Below are positions 18,653 through 26,954 of a DNA stretch of 64,000 nt, in pieces. Position 1 is the first letter of the stretch. Every line of letters starts with the position of its first letter. The stretch spans positions 1,240,001 to 1,304,000 of the forward strand of contig NZ_JASD01000008.1 in assembly GCF_000622385.1 (NCBI RefSeq). The letters are read 5' to 3'. The position numbers and the translations under genes were made by a program. Source of the DNA: Sulfitobacter noctilucicola. GTDB taxonomy: Bacteria > Pseudomonadota > Alphaproteobacteria > Rhodobacterales > Rhodobacteraceae. The notes under the pieces are model-generated. The model saw only the letters and a list, made by a program, of their open reading frames with translations. It did no database searches and had not been told where the DNA came from.

Positions 18653-19530
18653 CCGATATCACACTTCTTGACGGCGGGATGGGTCAGGAGCTGGTCCACC
18701 GGGCGGGCAACCGCCCCACGCCCCTTTGGTCCACACAGGTGATGCTTGAGCATCCGGGCCTGGTGGCGGACGTCCACCGTGATTTCACAAAGGCGGGCGC
18801 GACGATTGCGACCACCAACACCTACGCGATCTTGCGGGACCGCCTGGAGGGGACAGGCCTATCGGAGCGTTTTGCAGACTTGCTGACTATGGCGCTGGCC
18901 GAAGCCCGCACCAGCGGTGCCAAGCGGATTGCGGGCAGCATCGGGCCTATTCGCGCGTCCTATCGTCCTGATCTGCACCCTGATGCAAATACCGGTGCGC
19001 CGATCTATGCAGAAATCGCCCAGATGATCGGGCCGTCCTGCGATCTGATCCTTTGCGAAACCGTGGCCTCTGTCACCCACGCCGAAGCGATCCTGCGCGG
19101 AGGAGCGGCAGCGGGCAAGCCTGTGTGGCTTGCCCTGACGGTTCAGGACGACGACGGTACCAGGCTACGCTCGGGTGAATCTTTGGCAGATGCCATGCCC
19201 TTTGCAAAAGCCGGTGCCGCTGCGGTGCTGGTCAATTGTGCCGCCCCCGAAGCCATTCCCGCAGCACTGGACGTTCTGGCCACCAGCGGCCTGCCTTACG
19301 GTGCCTACGCAAACGCGTTTGAGAAAATCACCGACGATTTTCTCAAGGACAGGCCGACCGTCGATGCCCTGCAAAAACGCGTCGATATGACACCCGAGGC
19401 CTATGCCGATCACGTGATGGCATGGGTCGATCAGGGTGCCACCATTGTGGGTGGATGCTGCGAAGTCAGCCCGGATCACATTGCCGAAATCGCCCGCCGC
19501 CTGAACGCCGCTGGCCACTCCATCGTCTAA
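18649..19530 (+). CDS. Homocysteine S-methyltransferase family protein
   Basis: 293 residues. It begins with LLDGGMGQEL, typical of the Zn-dependent homocysteine methyltransferase barrel. The zinc ligands are Cys197 (VNCAAPE) and the Cys270-Cys271 pair (GGCCEV). Relatives use S-methylmethionine (MmuM) or glycine betaine (BHMT). Being sandwiched between two dimethylglycine-dehydrogenase-like genes favours a betaine-type methyl donor, whose product would be dimethylglycine; this is inference. It starts in the stop of the preceding gene (ATGA overlap). Confidence 0.88.
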   Translation: MTDITLLDGGMGQELVHRAGNRPTPLWSTQVMLEHPGLVADVHRDFTKAGATIATTNTYAILRDRLEGTGLSERFADLLTMALAEARTSGAKRIAGSIGPIRASYRPDLHPDANTGAPIYAEIAQMIGPSCDLILCETVASVTHAEAILRGGAAAGKPVWLALTVQDDDGTRLRSGESLADAMPFAKAGAAAVLVNCAAPEAIPAALDVLATSGLPYGAYANAFEKITDDFLKDRPTVDALQKRVDMTPEAYADHVMAWVDQGATIVGGCCEVSPDHIAEIARRLNAAGHSIV

Positions 19531-19551
19531 CTCTTTCCAAGGATCGCGCAC

Positions 19552-21996
19552 ATGTCCTCTGTTCCGTCCCACGCCCGCGTCGTTATCATCGGTGGCGGCG
19601 TCATCGGTTGTTCCGTGGCCTATCACCTGACCAAGCTTGGCTGGCAGGACGTTGTCCTGCTGGAGCGCAAACAACTGACGTCAGGCACCACGTGGCACGC
19701 CGCTGGTTTGATTGCGCAGCTGCGGGCGACTGCCAATATGACCAAACTGGCGAAATACAGTCAGGAACTTTACGGCAATCTTGAAGATGAAACCGGTGTG
19801 GCCACAGGCTTCAAACGCGTAGGCTCTATTACTGTCGCCCTGACCGAAGAACGACGGGAAGAGATTTATCGCCAGGCGGGAATGGCCCGGGCCTTTGGCG
19901 TAGATGTGGAAGAGATCAGCCCCGCCGAAGTTCTAAAGAAATACGAGCACCTGAACATCGAAGGCGTCAAAGGGGCGGTCTACCTCGATAAGGACGGGCA
20001 GGGTGATCCGGCCAATATTGCACTGGCACTCGCCAAAGGTGCGCGGCAGCGCGGGGCCCTAGTGATCGAGCGGACCAAAGCGACAGGCGTCACCCGCGAG
20101 GGTCGCCGGATTACCGGTGTTGATTGGGAAAGCGGCGGCGATACGGGCCACATTACCTGCGACCATGTCGTGAACTGTGGCGGCATGTGGGGGCATGAGG
20201 TTGGCGCGATGCTAAACACCAACGTGCCACTACAGGCCTGCGAACACTTCTATATCGTGACCGAAGCCATCAAAGGGCTGCAACAGCTCCCCGTCCTGCG
20301 CGTGCCGGATGAATGCGCCTATTACAAAGAAGATGCGGGGAAGATGTTGCTCGGCGCTTTTGAGCCGGTGTCCAAGCCATGGGCGCTTGATGGTATTCCT
20401 GCCGATTTCGAGTTCGACCAGCTGCCCGAGGACTTTGACCATTTCGAGCCGATCCTTGAAAACGCAGTGAACCGCATGCCGATGCTTGCCGAAGCGGGCA
20501 TTCACACGTTCTTCAATGGTCCAGAAAGCTTTACGCCCGATGACGCCTACCATCTTGGTCAGGCACCAGAGATGGACAACGTCTGGGTTGCTGCCGGTTT
20601 CAATTCCATCGGTATCCAGTCGGCAGGCGGTGCCGGTATGGCGCTGGCGCAATGGATGGAAGACGGCGCGAAACCCTTTGATCTGGGCGATGTGGACATC
20701 AGCCGCATGCAGCCGTTTCAAAGCAACAAGACATATCTGGCCGAACGCTCCACAGAAACGCTGGGTCTGCTCTATGCCGATCACTTTCCGTACCGCCAAA
20801 AGGCCACGGCACGCGGTATTCGCCGCACGCCATTCCATCAGCATCTGCTTGATCGCGGCGCGGTGATGGGAGAGCTTGCCGGGTGGGAACGCGCAAACTG
20901 GTTCGCCCGCGACGGCCAGGAACGCGAATACCGCTACAGCTGGAAGCGCCAGAACTTCTTTGGCAATGTGGCGGCCGAACATATGGCTGTGCGCGAAAAT
21001 GTCGGCATGTACGACATGACGTCTTTTGGTAAAATCCGCGTCGAGGGTCGCGATGCAGAGGCGTTCCTGAACTACGTGGGCGGCGGTGACTATTCTGTGC
21101 CGGTGGGCAAGATCGTCTATACCCAGTTTCTGAACCATCGCGGCGGGATCGAGGCGGATGTAACCGTGACGCGCCTGTCCGAAACCGCCTATCTGGTTGT
21201 TACCCCTGCCGCCACGCGCCTTGCGGACCAGACATGGATGCAGCGGCATGTAGGTGATTTCAACGTGGTCATAACTGATGTGACTGCCGGAGAAGGTGTG
21301 CTTGCGATCATGGGTCCGAATGCGCGCGCGCTCTTGGAGAAAGTGTCACCGAATGACTTTTCGAACGCCACAAACCCCTTTGGTACGGCGCAGGAAATCG
21401 AGATCGGCATGGCACTGGCCCGCGCCCACCGCGTAACCTATGTGGGCGAGCTGGGCTGGGAGATTTACGTCAGCGCCGATATGAGTGCGCATGTCTTTGA
21501 GGCACTTGCAGACGCCGGTGCCGATATGGATATGACGCTGTGCGGGATGCACATGATGGATACCTGTCGCATCGAAAAGGGCTTCCGCCACTTCGGGCAC
21601 GATATAACCGCAGAGGATCACGTGCTTGAAGCGGGGCTCGGATTTGCAGTGAAGAAGGACAAGCCATCTTTCATCGGGCGCGAGGCCGTGCTTGAAAAGC
21701 AAGAGAAAGGGCTGGATGCGCGGATGGTTCAGTTCCGCCTGACCGATCCGGAGCCGTTGCTTTACCATAATGAGCCGATCGTGCGGGACGGCGAGATTGT
21801 CGGTTACCTGTCATCGGGTGCCTACGGTCACGCGCTGGGTGGTGCGATGGGGCTGGGGTATGTGCCGTGCCCATCACAAAGCGCGGCAGAGGTTCTGGCG
21901 TCTTCGTATGAGATCGATGTTGCCGGAACACGGGTCAAGGCAGAGGCATCACTCAAGCCGATGTATGATCCCAAATCAGAACGCGTGAAAGTGTAA
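19552..21996 (+). CDS. FAD-GcvT oxidoreductase, dimethylglycine/sarcosine dehydrogenase family (copy B)
   Basis: 814 residues, with the same architecture and length as copy A. The FAD motif is RVVIIGGGVIGCSVAYHL, the flavinylation-type His lies in SGTTWHAAGLIAQLRA, and a C-terminal GcvT domain follows (VGELGWEIYVSADM, RIEKGFRHFGHDI). Sequences diverge enough for different substrates, for example sequential demethylation of dimethylglycine and sarcosine to glycine. It is the last gene of the operon. The 21-bp gap after the methyltransferase stop supports co-transcription. Confidence 0.88.
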   Translation: MSSVPSHARVVIIGGGVIGCSVAYHLTKLGWQDVVLLERKQLTSGTTWHAAGLIAQLRATANMTKLAKYSQELYGNLEDETGVATGFKRVGSITVALTEERREEIYRQAGMARAFGVDVEEISPAEVLKKYEHLNIEGVKGAVYLDKDGQGDPANIALALAKGARQRGALVIERTKATGVTREGRRITGVDWESGGDTGHITCDHVVNCGGMWGHEVGAMLNTNVPLQACEHFYIVTEAIKGLQQLPVLRVPDECAYYKEDAGKMLLGAFEPVSKPWALDGIPADFEFDQLPEDFDHFEPILENAVNRMPMLAEAGIHTFFNGPESFTPDDAYHLGQAPEMDNVWVAAGFNSIGIQSAGGAGMALAQWMEDGAKPFDLGDVDISRMQPFQSNKTYLAERSTETLGLLYADHFPYRQKATARGIRRTPFHQHLLDRGAVMGELAGWERANWFARDGQEREYRYSWKRQNFFGNVAAEHMAVRENVGMYDMTSFGKIRVEGRDAEAFLNYVGGGDYSVPVGKIVYTQFLNHRGGIEADVTVTRLSETAYLVVTPAATRLADQTWMQRHVGDFNVVITDVTAGEGVLAIMGPNARALLEKVSPNDFSNATNPFGTAQEIEIGMALARAHRVTYVGELGWEIYVSADMSAHVFEALADAGADMDMTLCGMHMMDTCRIEKGFRHFGHDITAEDHVLEAGLGFAVKKDKPSFIGREAVLEKQEKGLDARMVQFRLTDPEPLLYHNEPIVRDGEIVGYLSSGAYGHALGGAMGLGYVPCPSQSAAEVLASSYEIDVAGTRVKAEASLKPMYDPKSERVKV

Positions 21997-22023
21997 CGGG
22001 TACAATCTATTTCTTTCGTGGTC

Positions 22024-22057
22024 CCTCCGTTTGTCTTAGGCCATGGCCAAACGGAGG
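22024..22057 (+). promoter_or_regulatory. Inverted repeat covering the rarD ribosome-binding site
   Basis: A perfect 10-bp inverted repeat (CCTCCGTTTG at 22024-22033, CAAACGGAGG at 22048-22057) with a 14-nt loop. The right arm contains the CGGAGG Shine-Dalgarno sequence for the ATG at 22064. In RNA this hairpin would hide the ribosome-binding site. It has no T tract, so it is less likely to be a simple terminator for the upstream operon. Confidence 0.6.
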
Positions 22058-22063
22058 CCATCG

Positions 22064-22990
22064 ATGCGAAATCCTGACAGCCGGGTCACACCGGTAAAAA
22101 ATGACGAAGACACACCTCAGGGACTGGCGTTTGCATTGGTCGCTTACGGGCTGTGGGGATTTCTGCCGCTCTATATGAAGATGTTGGCACATATTCCGGC
22201 GGCGGAGGTCGTGGTCCACAGGGTGCTGTGGTCTGTTCCGATCGCTGCTGTTGTGCTGATCCTGCTGCGCCGGACCGACGCCCTGCGCGAAGCGCTGCGT
22301 ACGCCACGGATGCTTGGCATGGCCTGCGTCACCGCCGCGCTGATCTCGTTCAACTGGGGCATCTACGTCTATGCCATCGCCTCTGGTAACGCTTTGGCCG
22401 CGTCGCTCGGCTATTACATCAATCCATTGTTCAGCGTTTTTCTGGCTGCTGTCGTTTTGGGGGAACGCCTGACTGCGGCACAAATGGTGGCAATCGCCCT
22501 CGCCGCCTGCGCCGTTGTGGTGATTGCTGTCGAAGCTGGACAGGTGCCTTGGGTCTCGCTTGCGCTGACGATTTCCTGGGGCCTCTACGCCTTGGCCAAG
22601 AAGAGCCTGCCCATTGGTCCCAATCAGGGCTTCCTGCTTGAGGTGCTTATCCTGCTGGTCCCGGCGCTGGCATATCTCGCCTATCTCACATCAACCGGCC
22701 AATCCCACTTTTCGTTGGAGATGACGCGCGACACATGGCTCCTGATCGGCTGCGGTCTGGTAACGGCTGTCCCGCTGATGTTCTACGCCAACGGGGCCAA
22801 GCTGCTGCGTCTGTCGACCATCGCGATCCTGCAATACATCGCACCTACGATGATTTTCCTCGTGGCGGTATTTGTCTTTGATGAACCTTTCGGGCGTGCC
22901 CGTATGATTGCCTTTCCGATGATTTGGCTGGCGCTCGTGATCTATACAACCTCGATGCTGCGACAGATGAGGAACGCCAAAGCGGGTTGA
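22064..22990 (+). CDS. rarD: EamA-family transporter RarD
   Basis: 308 residues and ten predicted membrane helices. AYGLWGFLPLYMKML and the tail VFVFDEPFGRARMIAF with IWLALVIYT are characteristic of RarD, a DMT-superfamily permease first named for chloramphenicol sensitivity; its substrate is unsettled. I chose ATG 22064 because CGGAGG lies 6 nt upstream. The in-frame ATG at 22043 falls inside the loop of the hairpin that covers that ribosome-binding site. Confidence 0.88.
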   Translation: MRNPDSRVTPVKNDEDTPQGLAFALVAYGLWGFLPLYMKMLAHIPAAEVVVHRVLWSVPIAAVVLILLRRTDALREALRTPRMLGMACVTAALISFNWGIYVYAIASGNALAASLGYYINPLFSVFLAAVVLGERLTAAQMVAIALAACAVVVIAVEAGQVPWVSLALTISWGLYALAKKSLPIGPNQGFLLEVLILLVPALAYLAYLTSTGQSHFSLEMTRDTWLLIGCGLVTAVPLMFYANGAKLLRLSTIAILQYIAPTMIFLVAVFVFDEPFGRARMIAFPMIWLALVIYTTSMLRQMRNAKAG

Positions 22991-23020
22991 AAATCCCCGC
23001 GGCTTCTGTGATCTGGACCG

Positions 23021-23668
23021 ATGGATCCCAACTACTCCCCCCCTCAGGACCCGCTTGTGGTGCTGCACGAAGATGCCGAAGTTCTTTTGGTTGATAAGCC
23101 CGCCGGGCTTCTGAGCGTTCCGGGGAAGGGGCCCGACCTTGCCGATTGCCTGATCACGCGGATACAAGCGGCGTTTCCACAAGCGCTGCTCGTGCACCGG
23201 CTCGACCGTGACACATCCGGTGTGATGATCTTTGCCATGACGCCCCACGCCCAGCGGCATCTGGGCCTCCAGTTTGAAAAACGCATGACTCGGAAAACCT
23301 ACGTGGCGCGCGTCTGGGGTGTGCCGGCTGAGCCTTCCGGCCTGATCGATCTGCCACTGATCGTCGATTGGCCCAACAGACCGCTACAAAAAGTCTGTCA
23401 CGAAACCGGTAAGTCCGCGCAGACCGAATGGAAGCGTATCAAGGATGACGGTGAAACCTCTCGCATCCGAATGCATCCCAAGACGGGCCGCTCCCATCAG
23501 CTCAGAGTGCATATGTTGGCGCTGGGCCATCCGATCCTTGGCGATCCGTTTTACGCCACAGGTGCCGCGCGGGATTATCCCCGCTTGATGCTGCACTCGG
23601 AAGAGCTGCGCTTCAAACACCCTCAAGGGGGCAGGTCGATCAAAATCCGGGCGAAGGCACCATTCTAA
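23021..23668 (+). CDS. RluA-family pseudouridine synthase
   Basis: 215 residues with no S4 domain. The catalytic motif is HRLDRDTSG with Asp62; DKPAGLLSVPG and the C-terminal RSHQLRVHMLALGHPILGD are also conserved. The short single-domain form resembles RluA, which modifies 23S rRNA U746 and tRNA U32. It could be another RNA-specific RluA paralogue. It starts 30 bp after rarD on the same strand. Confidence 0.88.
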   Translation: MDPNYSPPQDPLVVLHEDAEVLLVDKPAGLLSVPGKGPDLADCLITRIQAAFPQALLVHRLDRDTSGVMIFAMTPHAQRHLGLQFEKRMTRKTYVARVWGVPAEPSGLIDLPLIVDWPNRPLQKVCHETGKSAQTEWKRIKDDGETSRIRMHPKTGRSHQLRVHMLALGHPILGDPFYATGAARDYPRLMLHSEELRFKHPQGGRSIKIRAKAPF

Positions 23669-23741
23669 ACAACGGTGATTGAGTTTAACCGCCCTGCGAT
23701 GCTCGGGCCGGTTTGTTCCGCTCTGACCGCTAACGCCACTA

Positions 23742-23770
23742 ACAAAAAGGGCCGCCTAAAGGCAGCCCTT
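23742..23770 (-). terminator. Rho-independent terminator for the aldehyde dehydrogenase gene
   Basis: On the minus strand AAGGGC and GCCCTT (23765-23770 and 23747-23752) form a stem with extra inner GCC/GGC pairing and a TTTA loop, followed by TTTTTGTT. It lies 25 bp after the aldehyde dehydrogenase stop. Confidence 0.85.
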
Positions 23771-23794
23771 CCGTCCAACATCGATTGATGGATT

Positions 23795-25222
23795 TTATTC
23801 AGCGGCCCAACCGGATACCGCTTTGACTTCAAGGAACTCTTCCAGACCGAAGGCTCCGCCTTCGCGGCCGTTGCCGGATTGCTTGTAACCCCCGAAAGGT
23901 GAGCCCTGAGCGAACCCTACGCCGTTTGTCTCCACCATGCCGGAACGCAAGCGGCGCGCAACGCGGCGGCGCTTTTCGTCGTCAGTGGTTTGGACGTAGT
24001 TTGTAAGCCCGTATGGCGTGTCGTTCGCGATTGCGACGGCTTCTTCCTCGGTGTCGAACGGAATGATCGACAGGACCGGTCCAAAGATTTCTTCCTGTGC
24101 GATGGTCATATCGTTCGTGACATCGGCAAATACCGTAGGCTTGACGTAGTAACCGCGGTTCAGGCCGTCCGGACGACCAAGACCACCCGCGACGAGACGG
24201 GCTTCTGACATGCCTTTTTCGATCAACGCCTGGATTTTGTTGAACTGGACTTCCGACACAACAGGACCGATGTGCTTGCCCTCTTCTGATGCTGGACCAA
24301 CGTGGGTGTTGTTGGCCACATCCGCGGCGGCTTCGACAGCTTCATCATAGCGCGACTTGTGCACCAGCATCCGCGTTGGCGCGTTGCATGATTGACCGGA
24401 GTTGCGGAAACAACGGATCGCGCCCTGCTTCGCGGCCTTTGGATCGGCGTCTTCAAAGATGATATTGGCACCCTTCCCGCCCAGCTCGAGGCTGACGCGC
24501 TTGAGCGTGTCTGCTGCGGCTTTCGAAATCGCGATACCGGCGCGGGTGGAGCCGGTGAAGCTTACCATATCGACTTCAGGGTGGGACGAAAGCTGTGAGC
24601 CTACGCCCGGACCATCGCCATTCAGCATGTTAAAGACACCTGCCGGGAAACCTGCCTCGTGCATGAATTCTGCGAACAGGTGGCCAGACAGCGGTGCAAC
24701 TTCGGACGGCTTCAGCACCACGGTACATCCTGTTGCAACTGCCGGAATGGCCTTGAGAATGATCTGGTTCATTGGCCAGTTCCAGGGCGTGATCAGCGCG
24801 CAGACGCCAATGGGTTCCAGCAGTGTCTTTTCCGTGCTGGTAAAGTCTTTCTCAAAGGAGAAATCCTTAAAAGCCTTGAGGAAACCGCCAATATGCCAGC
24901 TGCCTGCACCGACCTGCTGCGCACGGCTCAGCGCGATAGGAGCACCCATTTCCATGGACATGGCCTGGGCCATCTCTTCCTGACGCGCGTCATAGACTTC
25001 GGCCAGCTTTTCGATCAGGGCCATGCGCTCTTCGCGTGAAGTTTGTGACCAGCTTTCAAAAGCCGCACGCGCTGCGTTTACCGCTGCATCCGTATCGGCT
25101 TGATCACCAAGGGAAATGACTGCGCATTGCTCTTCGGTGGATGGATCGATGACAGCAAAGTCATTGGCTTTGGCGGGGGCGACCCACGCGCCGTTGATAT
25201 AGAAATCACGTTTTTCCAACAT
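23795..25222 (-). CDS. NAD(P)-dependent aldehyde dehydrogenase
   Basis: 475 residues. The catalytic Cys279 is in FRNSGQSCNAP and the general base Glu246 is in LELGGKGAN. ITPWNWPMNQI and FTGSTRAGI mark the cofactor domain. The family oxidises aldehydes to acids. The substrate is not clear; the sequence resembles general aldehyde dehydrogenases rather than betaine or succinate-semialdehyde types. I chose ATG 25222, with GGAGGAG 7 nt upstream; the longer frame to 25357 has no initiation signal. It is divergent from the peroxiredoxin. Confidence 0.92.
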   Translation of the reverse strand: MLEKRDFYINGAWVAPAKANDFAVIDPSTEEQCAVISLGDQADTDAAVNAARAAFESWSQTSREERMALIEKLAEVYDARQEEMAQAMSMEMGAPIALSRAQQVGAGSWHIGGFLKAFKDFSFEKDFTSTEKTLLEPIGVCALITPWNWPMNQIILKAIPAVATGCTVVLKPSEVAPLSGHLFAEFMHEAGFPAGVFNMLNGDGPGVGSQLSSHPEVDMVSFTGSTRAGIAISKAAADTLKRVSLELGGKGANIIFEDADPKAAKQGAIRCFRNSGQSCNAPTRMLVHKSRYDEAVEAAADVANNTHVGPASEEGKHIGPVVSEVQFNKIQALIEKGMSEARLVAGGLGRPDGLNRGYYVKPTVFADVTNDMTIAQEEIFGPVLSIIPFDTEEEAVAIANDTPYGLTNYVQTTDDEKRRRVARRLRSGMVETNGVGFAQGSPFGGYKQSGNGREGGAFGLEEFLEVKAVSGWAAE

Positions 25223-25375
25223 GTCGGAACTCCTCCTTATGACGGGCGGACCGGATGGCCACACCCCGATTTCGCGCCACTGTGTCACCGCATCGGTGGC
25301 ACCGCAAGGGGGCTGGTTACGCAGAAATAAATCACTACATATGGAAGTATCACGCACTTAACCCCGGAGGACCTC

Positions 25376-26029
25376 ATGGGCTTGCGCATTAACGATACCA
25401 TCCCCGATCTGACTGTAGAAACCGACCACGGCACAGTGTCGCTGCACGAGTTTGTCGGCGATAAGTGGACGATCATGTTTTCCCACCCCAAGGATTTCAC
25501 CCCCGTGTGCACAACCGAGTTTGGTGCCGTTGCACAATTGGCCGATGAATGGGCCAAGCGGGACACAAAGGTAATCGGCATCAGCGTTGACGGCGTTGAG
25601 GATCACAAAAAGTGGAAGGGTGACATTGAAAAGGTTGCCGGTACCGAAGCGGGCTTCCCGATCATCGCCGACAGCGATCTGGCTGTTTCAAAGGCGTTCG
25701 ATATGCTGCCGTCAGAAGCCTACATGCCCGACGGACGCACGCCGGCTGACAGCGCGACGGTACGGTCGGTCTTTATCATCGGGCCGGACAAACAGTTGAA
25801 ACTGTCTATGACCTATCCAATGACAGTCGGCCGGAACTTTGCTGAGGTGCTGCGCGCCTTGGACGGCTTGCAGATGTCCACAGGCAAGGGCGTCGCCACG
25901 CCTGCCAACTGGAACGTCGGTGATGATGTGATTATCCCTGCGACGCTTTCTGACGATGATGCCAAGGCGAAATTTGGTGAATTCACCAAGGTACTGCCCT
26001 ATCTGCGCACAACCAAAGCGCCGAGCTAA
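25376..26029 (+). CDS. 1-Cys peroxiredoxin (Prx6 type)
   Basis: 217 residues. The peroxidatic Cys45 is in HPKDFTPVCTTE, and it is the only cysteine in the protein, so this is a 1-Cys enzyme. The C-terminal arm typical of Prx6 is present (MTYPMTVGRNFAEVLRALD). It reduces peroxides in the cytoplasm and needs an external thiol or other reductant. CCGGAGG lies just before the ATG. It is convergent with the glycosyltransferase gene, with 3 bp between the stops. Confidence 0.94.
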   Translation: MGLRINDTIPDLTVETDHGTVSLHEFVGDKWTIMFSHPKDFTPVCTTEFGAVAQLADEWAKRDTKVIGISVDGVEDHKKWKGDIEKVAGTEAGFPIIADSDLAVSKAFDMLPSEAYMPDGRTPADSATVRSVFIIGPDKQLKLSMTYPMTVGRNFAEVLRALDGLQMSTGKGVATPANWNVGDDVIIPATLSDDDAKAKFGEFTKVLPYLRTTKAPS

Positions 26030-26032
26030 GGC

Positions 26033-26740
26033 TCAGGCTGTCTGCGGTATCCGTCTGATTTTCGCACGGTACCGTGCCCGTAAAATCTCCCGCATCGGCA
26101 CATTGCTGGTGCGGGTTTTGTGTTGAATAGTGCTTGGAAATTTCACCACGAAGATACCGTTGGGCTGTATGGTGTGCACCGGCTGGCCGGTCACCCAGTG
26201 CATCTGGATCGTCGTATCAACGGGTCTGTCTATTGTCGTGCTTGCTTCCAGCAATCTACGTGCGGCTGCGCGGCCAACCACGAGGCATACCGCCTGCAGA
26301 CCGATTGTACGGGGCAGGAACAACGCGGCAGGCCCTTGCCGAGCGATTGCTCCTAGCGGCTTTTCACGGGTCTTTGATGGTAGACGGATCAGGCTGTCTT
26401 CATCCGCATATCGGTTGATCAGATTAAGCGCTTCGGAAAACTGTGCGGGGTCGATTCCAAGATCGTCTTCTGCGATCAGGCCAAAGGGTTCATCCCCTTG
26501 TGCAATCTTCTCCCAACAACGTCTGTGGCTTAGAAAACAACCGATCTCACCCGAGTTCAGGCGAAAGGGGTAGGGGGGGTGGTGCAAGGTGCCCGGCTCT
26601 AACGCCACGCCTTTGGTCTGCGCGGGGTCTGATCCATCTACAGCTTCAACCACCTCGGCCTGCGGCAACTGCTTTAGCAATCGCGCAACATTCTCGGCGC
26701 GACCCACAGTGGTCGACATGTGAATGATATAAGACCTCAT
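26033..26740 (-). CDS. Glycosyltransferase family 25 protein
   Basis: 235 residues. It begins with YIIHMSTTVGRAENVARLL and contains GEIGCFLSHRRCWE and the metal/nucleotide-sugar motif LIAEDDLGI, the pattern of GT25 LPS glycosyltransferases. These add galactose or related sugars to lipopolysaccharide at the cytoplasmic face of the inner membrane. GAGG lies 5 nt before the ATG. No other LPS genes are nearby, so it is an isolated gene. Confidence 0.87.
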   Translation of the reverse strand: MRSYIIHMSTTVGRAENVARLLKQLPQAEVVEAVDGSDPAQTKGVALEPGTLHHPPYPFRLNSGEIGCFLSHRRCWEKIAQGDEPFGLIAEDDLGIDPAQFSEALNLINRYADEDSLIRLPSKTREKPLGAIARQGPAALFLPRTIGLQAVCLVVGRAAARRLLEASTTIDRPVDTTIQMHWVTGQPVHTIQPNGIFVVKFPSTIQHKTRTSNVPMREILRARYRAKIRRIPQTA

Positions 26741-26894
26741 AGGGTCCTCATATCCCGAAATGCGGGTGTTTCAAACCATGGTTTTCAGGAATTGCGTGAC
26801 GGGCCGCGCTATGCACAGAATCCGCCAGTGATTTGGGCCCCGTGCCTAGACCCTGATGCCATGAATACGCAGACGACACCGGATTTCCCGCTGC

Positions 26895-26930
26895 CAAAGA
26901 AAAAGGCCCCGGCGTTTCCACCGGGGCCTT
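26895..26930 (-). terminator. Rho-independent terminator of pnp
   Basis: On the minus strand a perfect 10-bp stem (AAGGCCCCGG/CCGGGGCCTT, 26903-26930) with an 8-nt loop is followed by TTTTCTTT. It begins 24 bp after the pnp stop. It also separates pnp from the glycosyltransferase gene. Confidence 0.93.
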
Positions 26931-26954
26931 CTTATCAGTTGAAAGGTACCGAAA

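Noticed and set aside
20230..21249. 339-codon open frame on the minus strand
   Set aside because: It is antisense to dehydrogenase copy B, which has clear FAD and GcvT motifs; the composition is that of a shadow frame.
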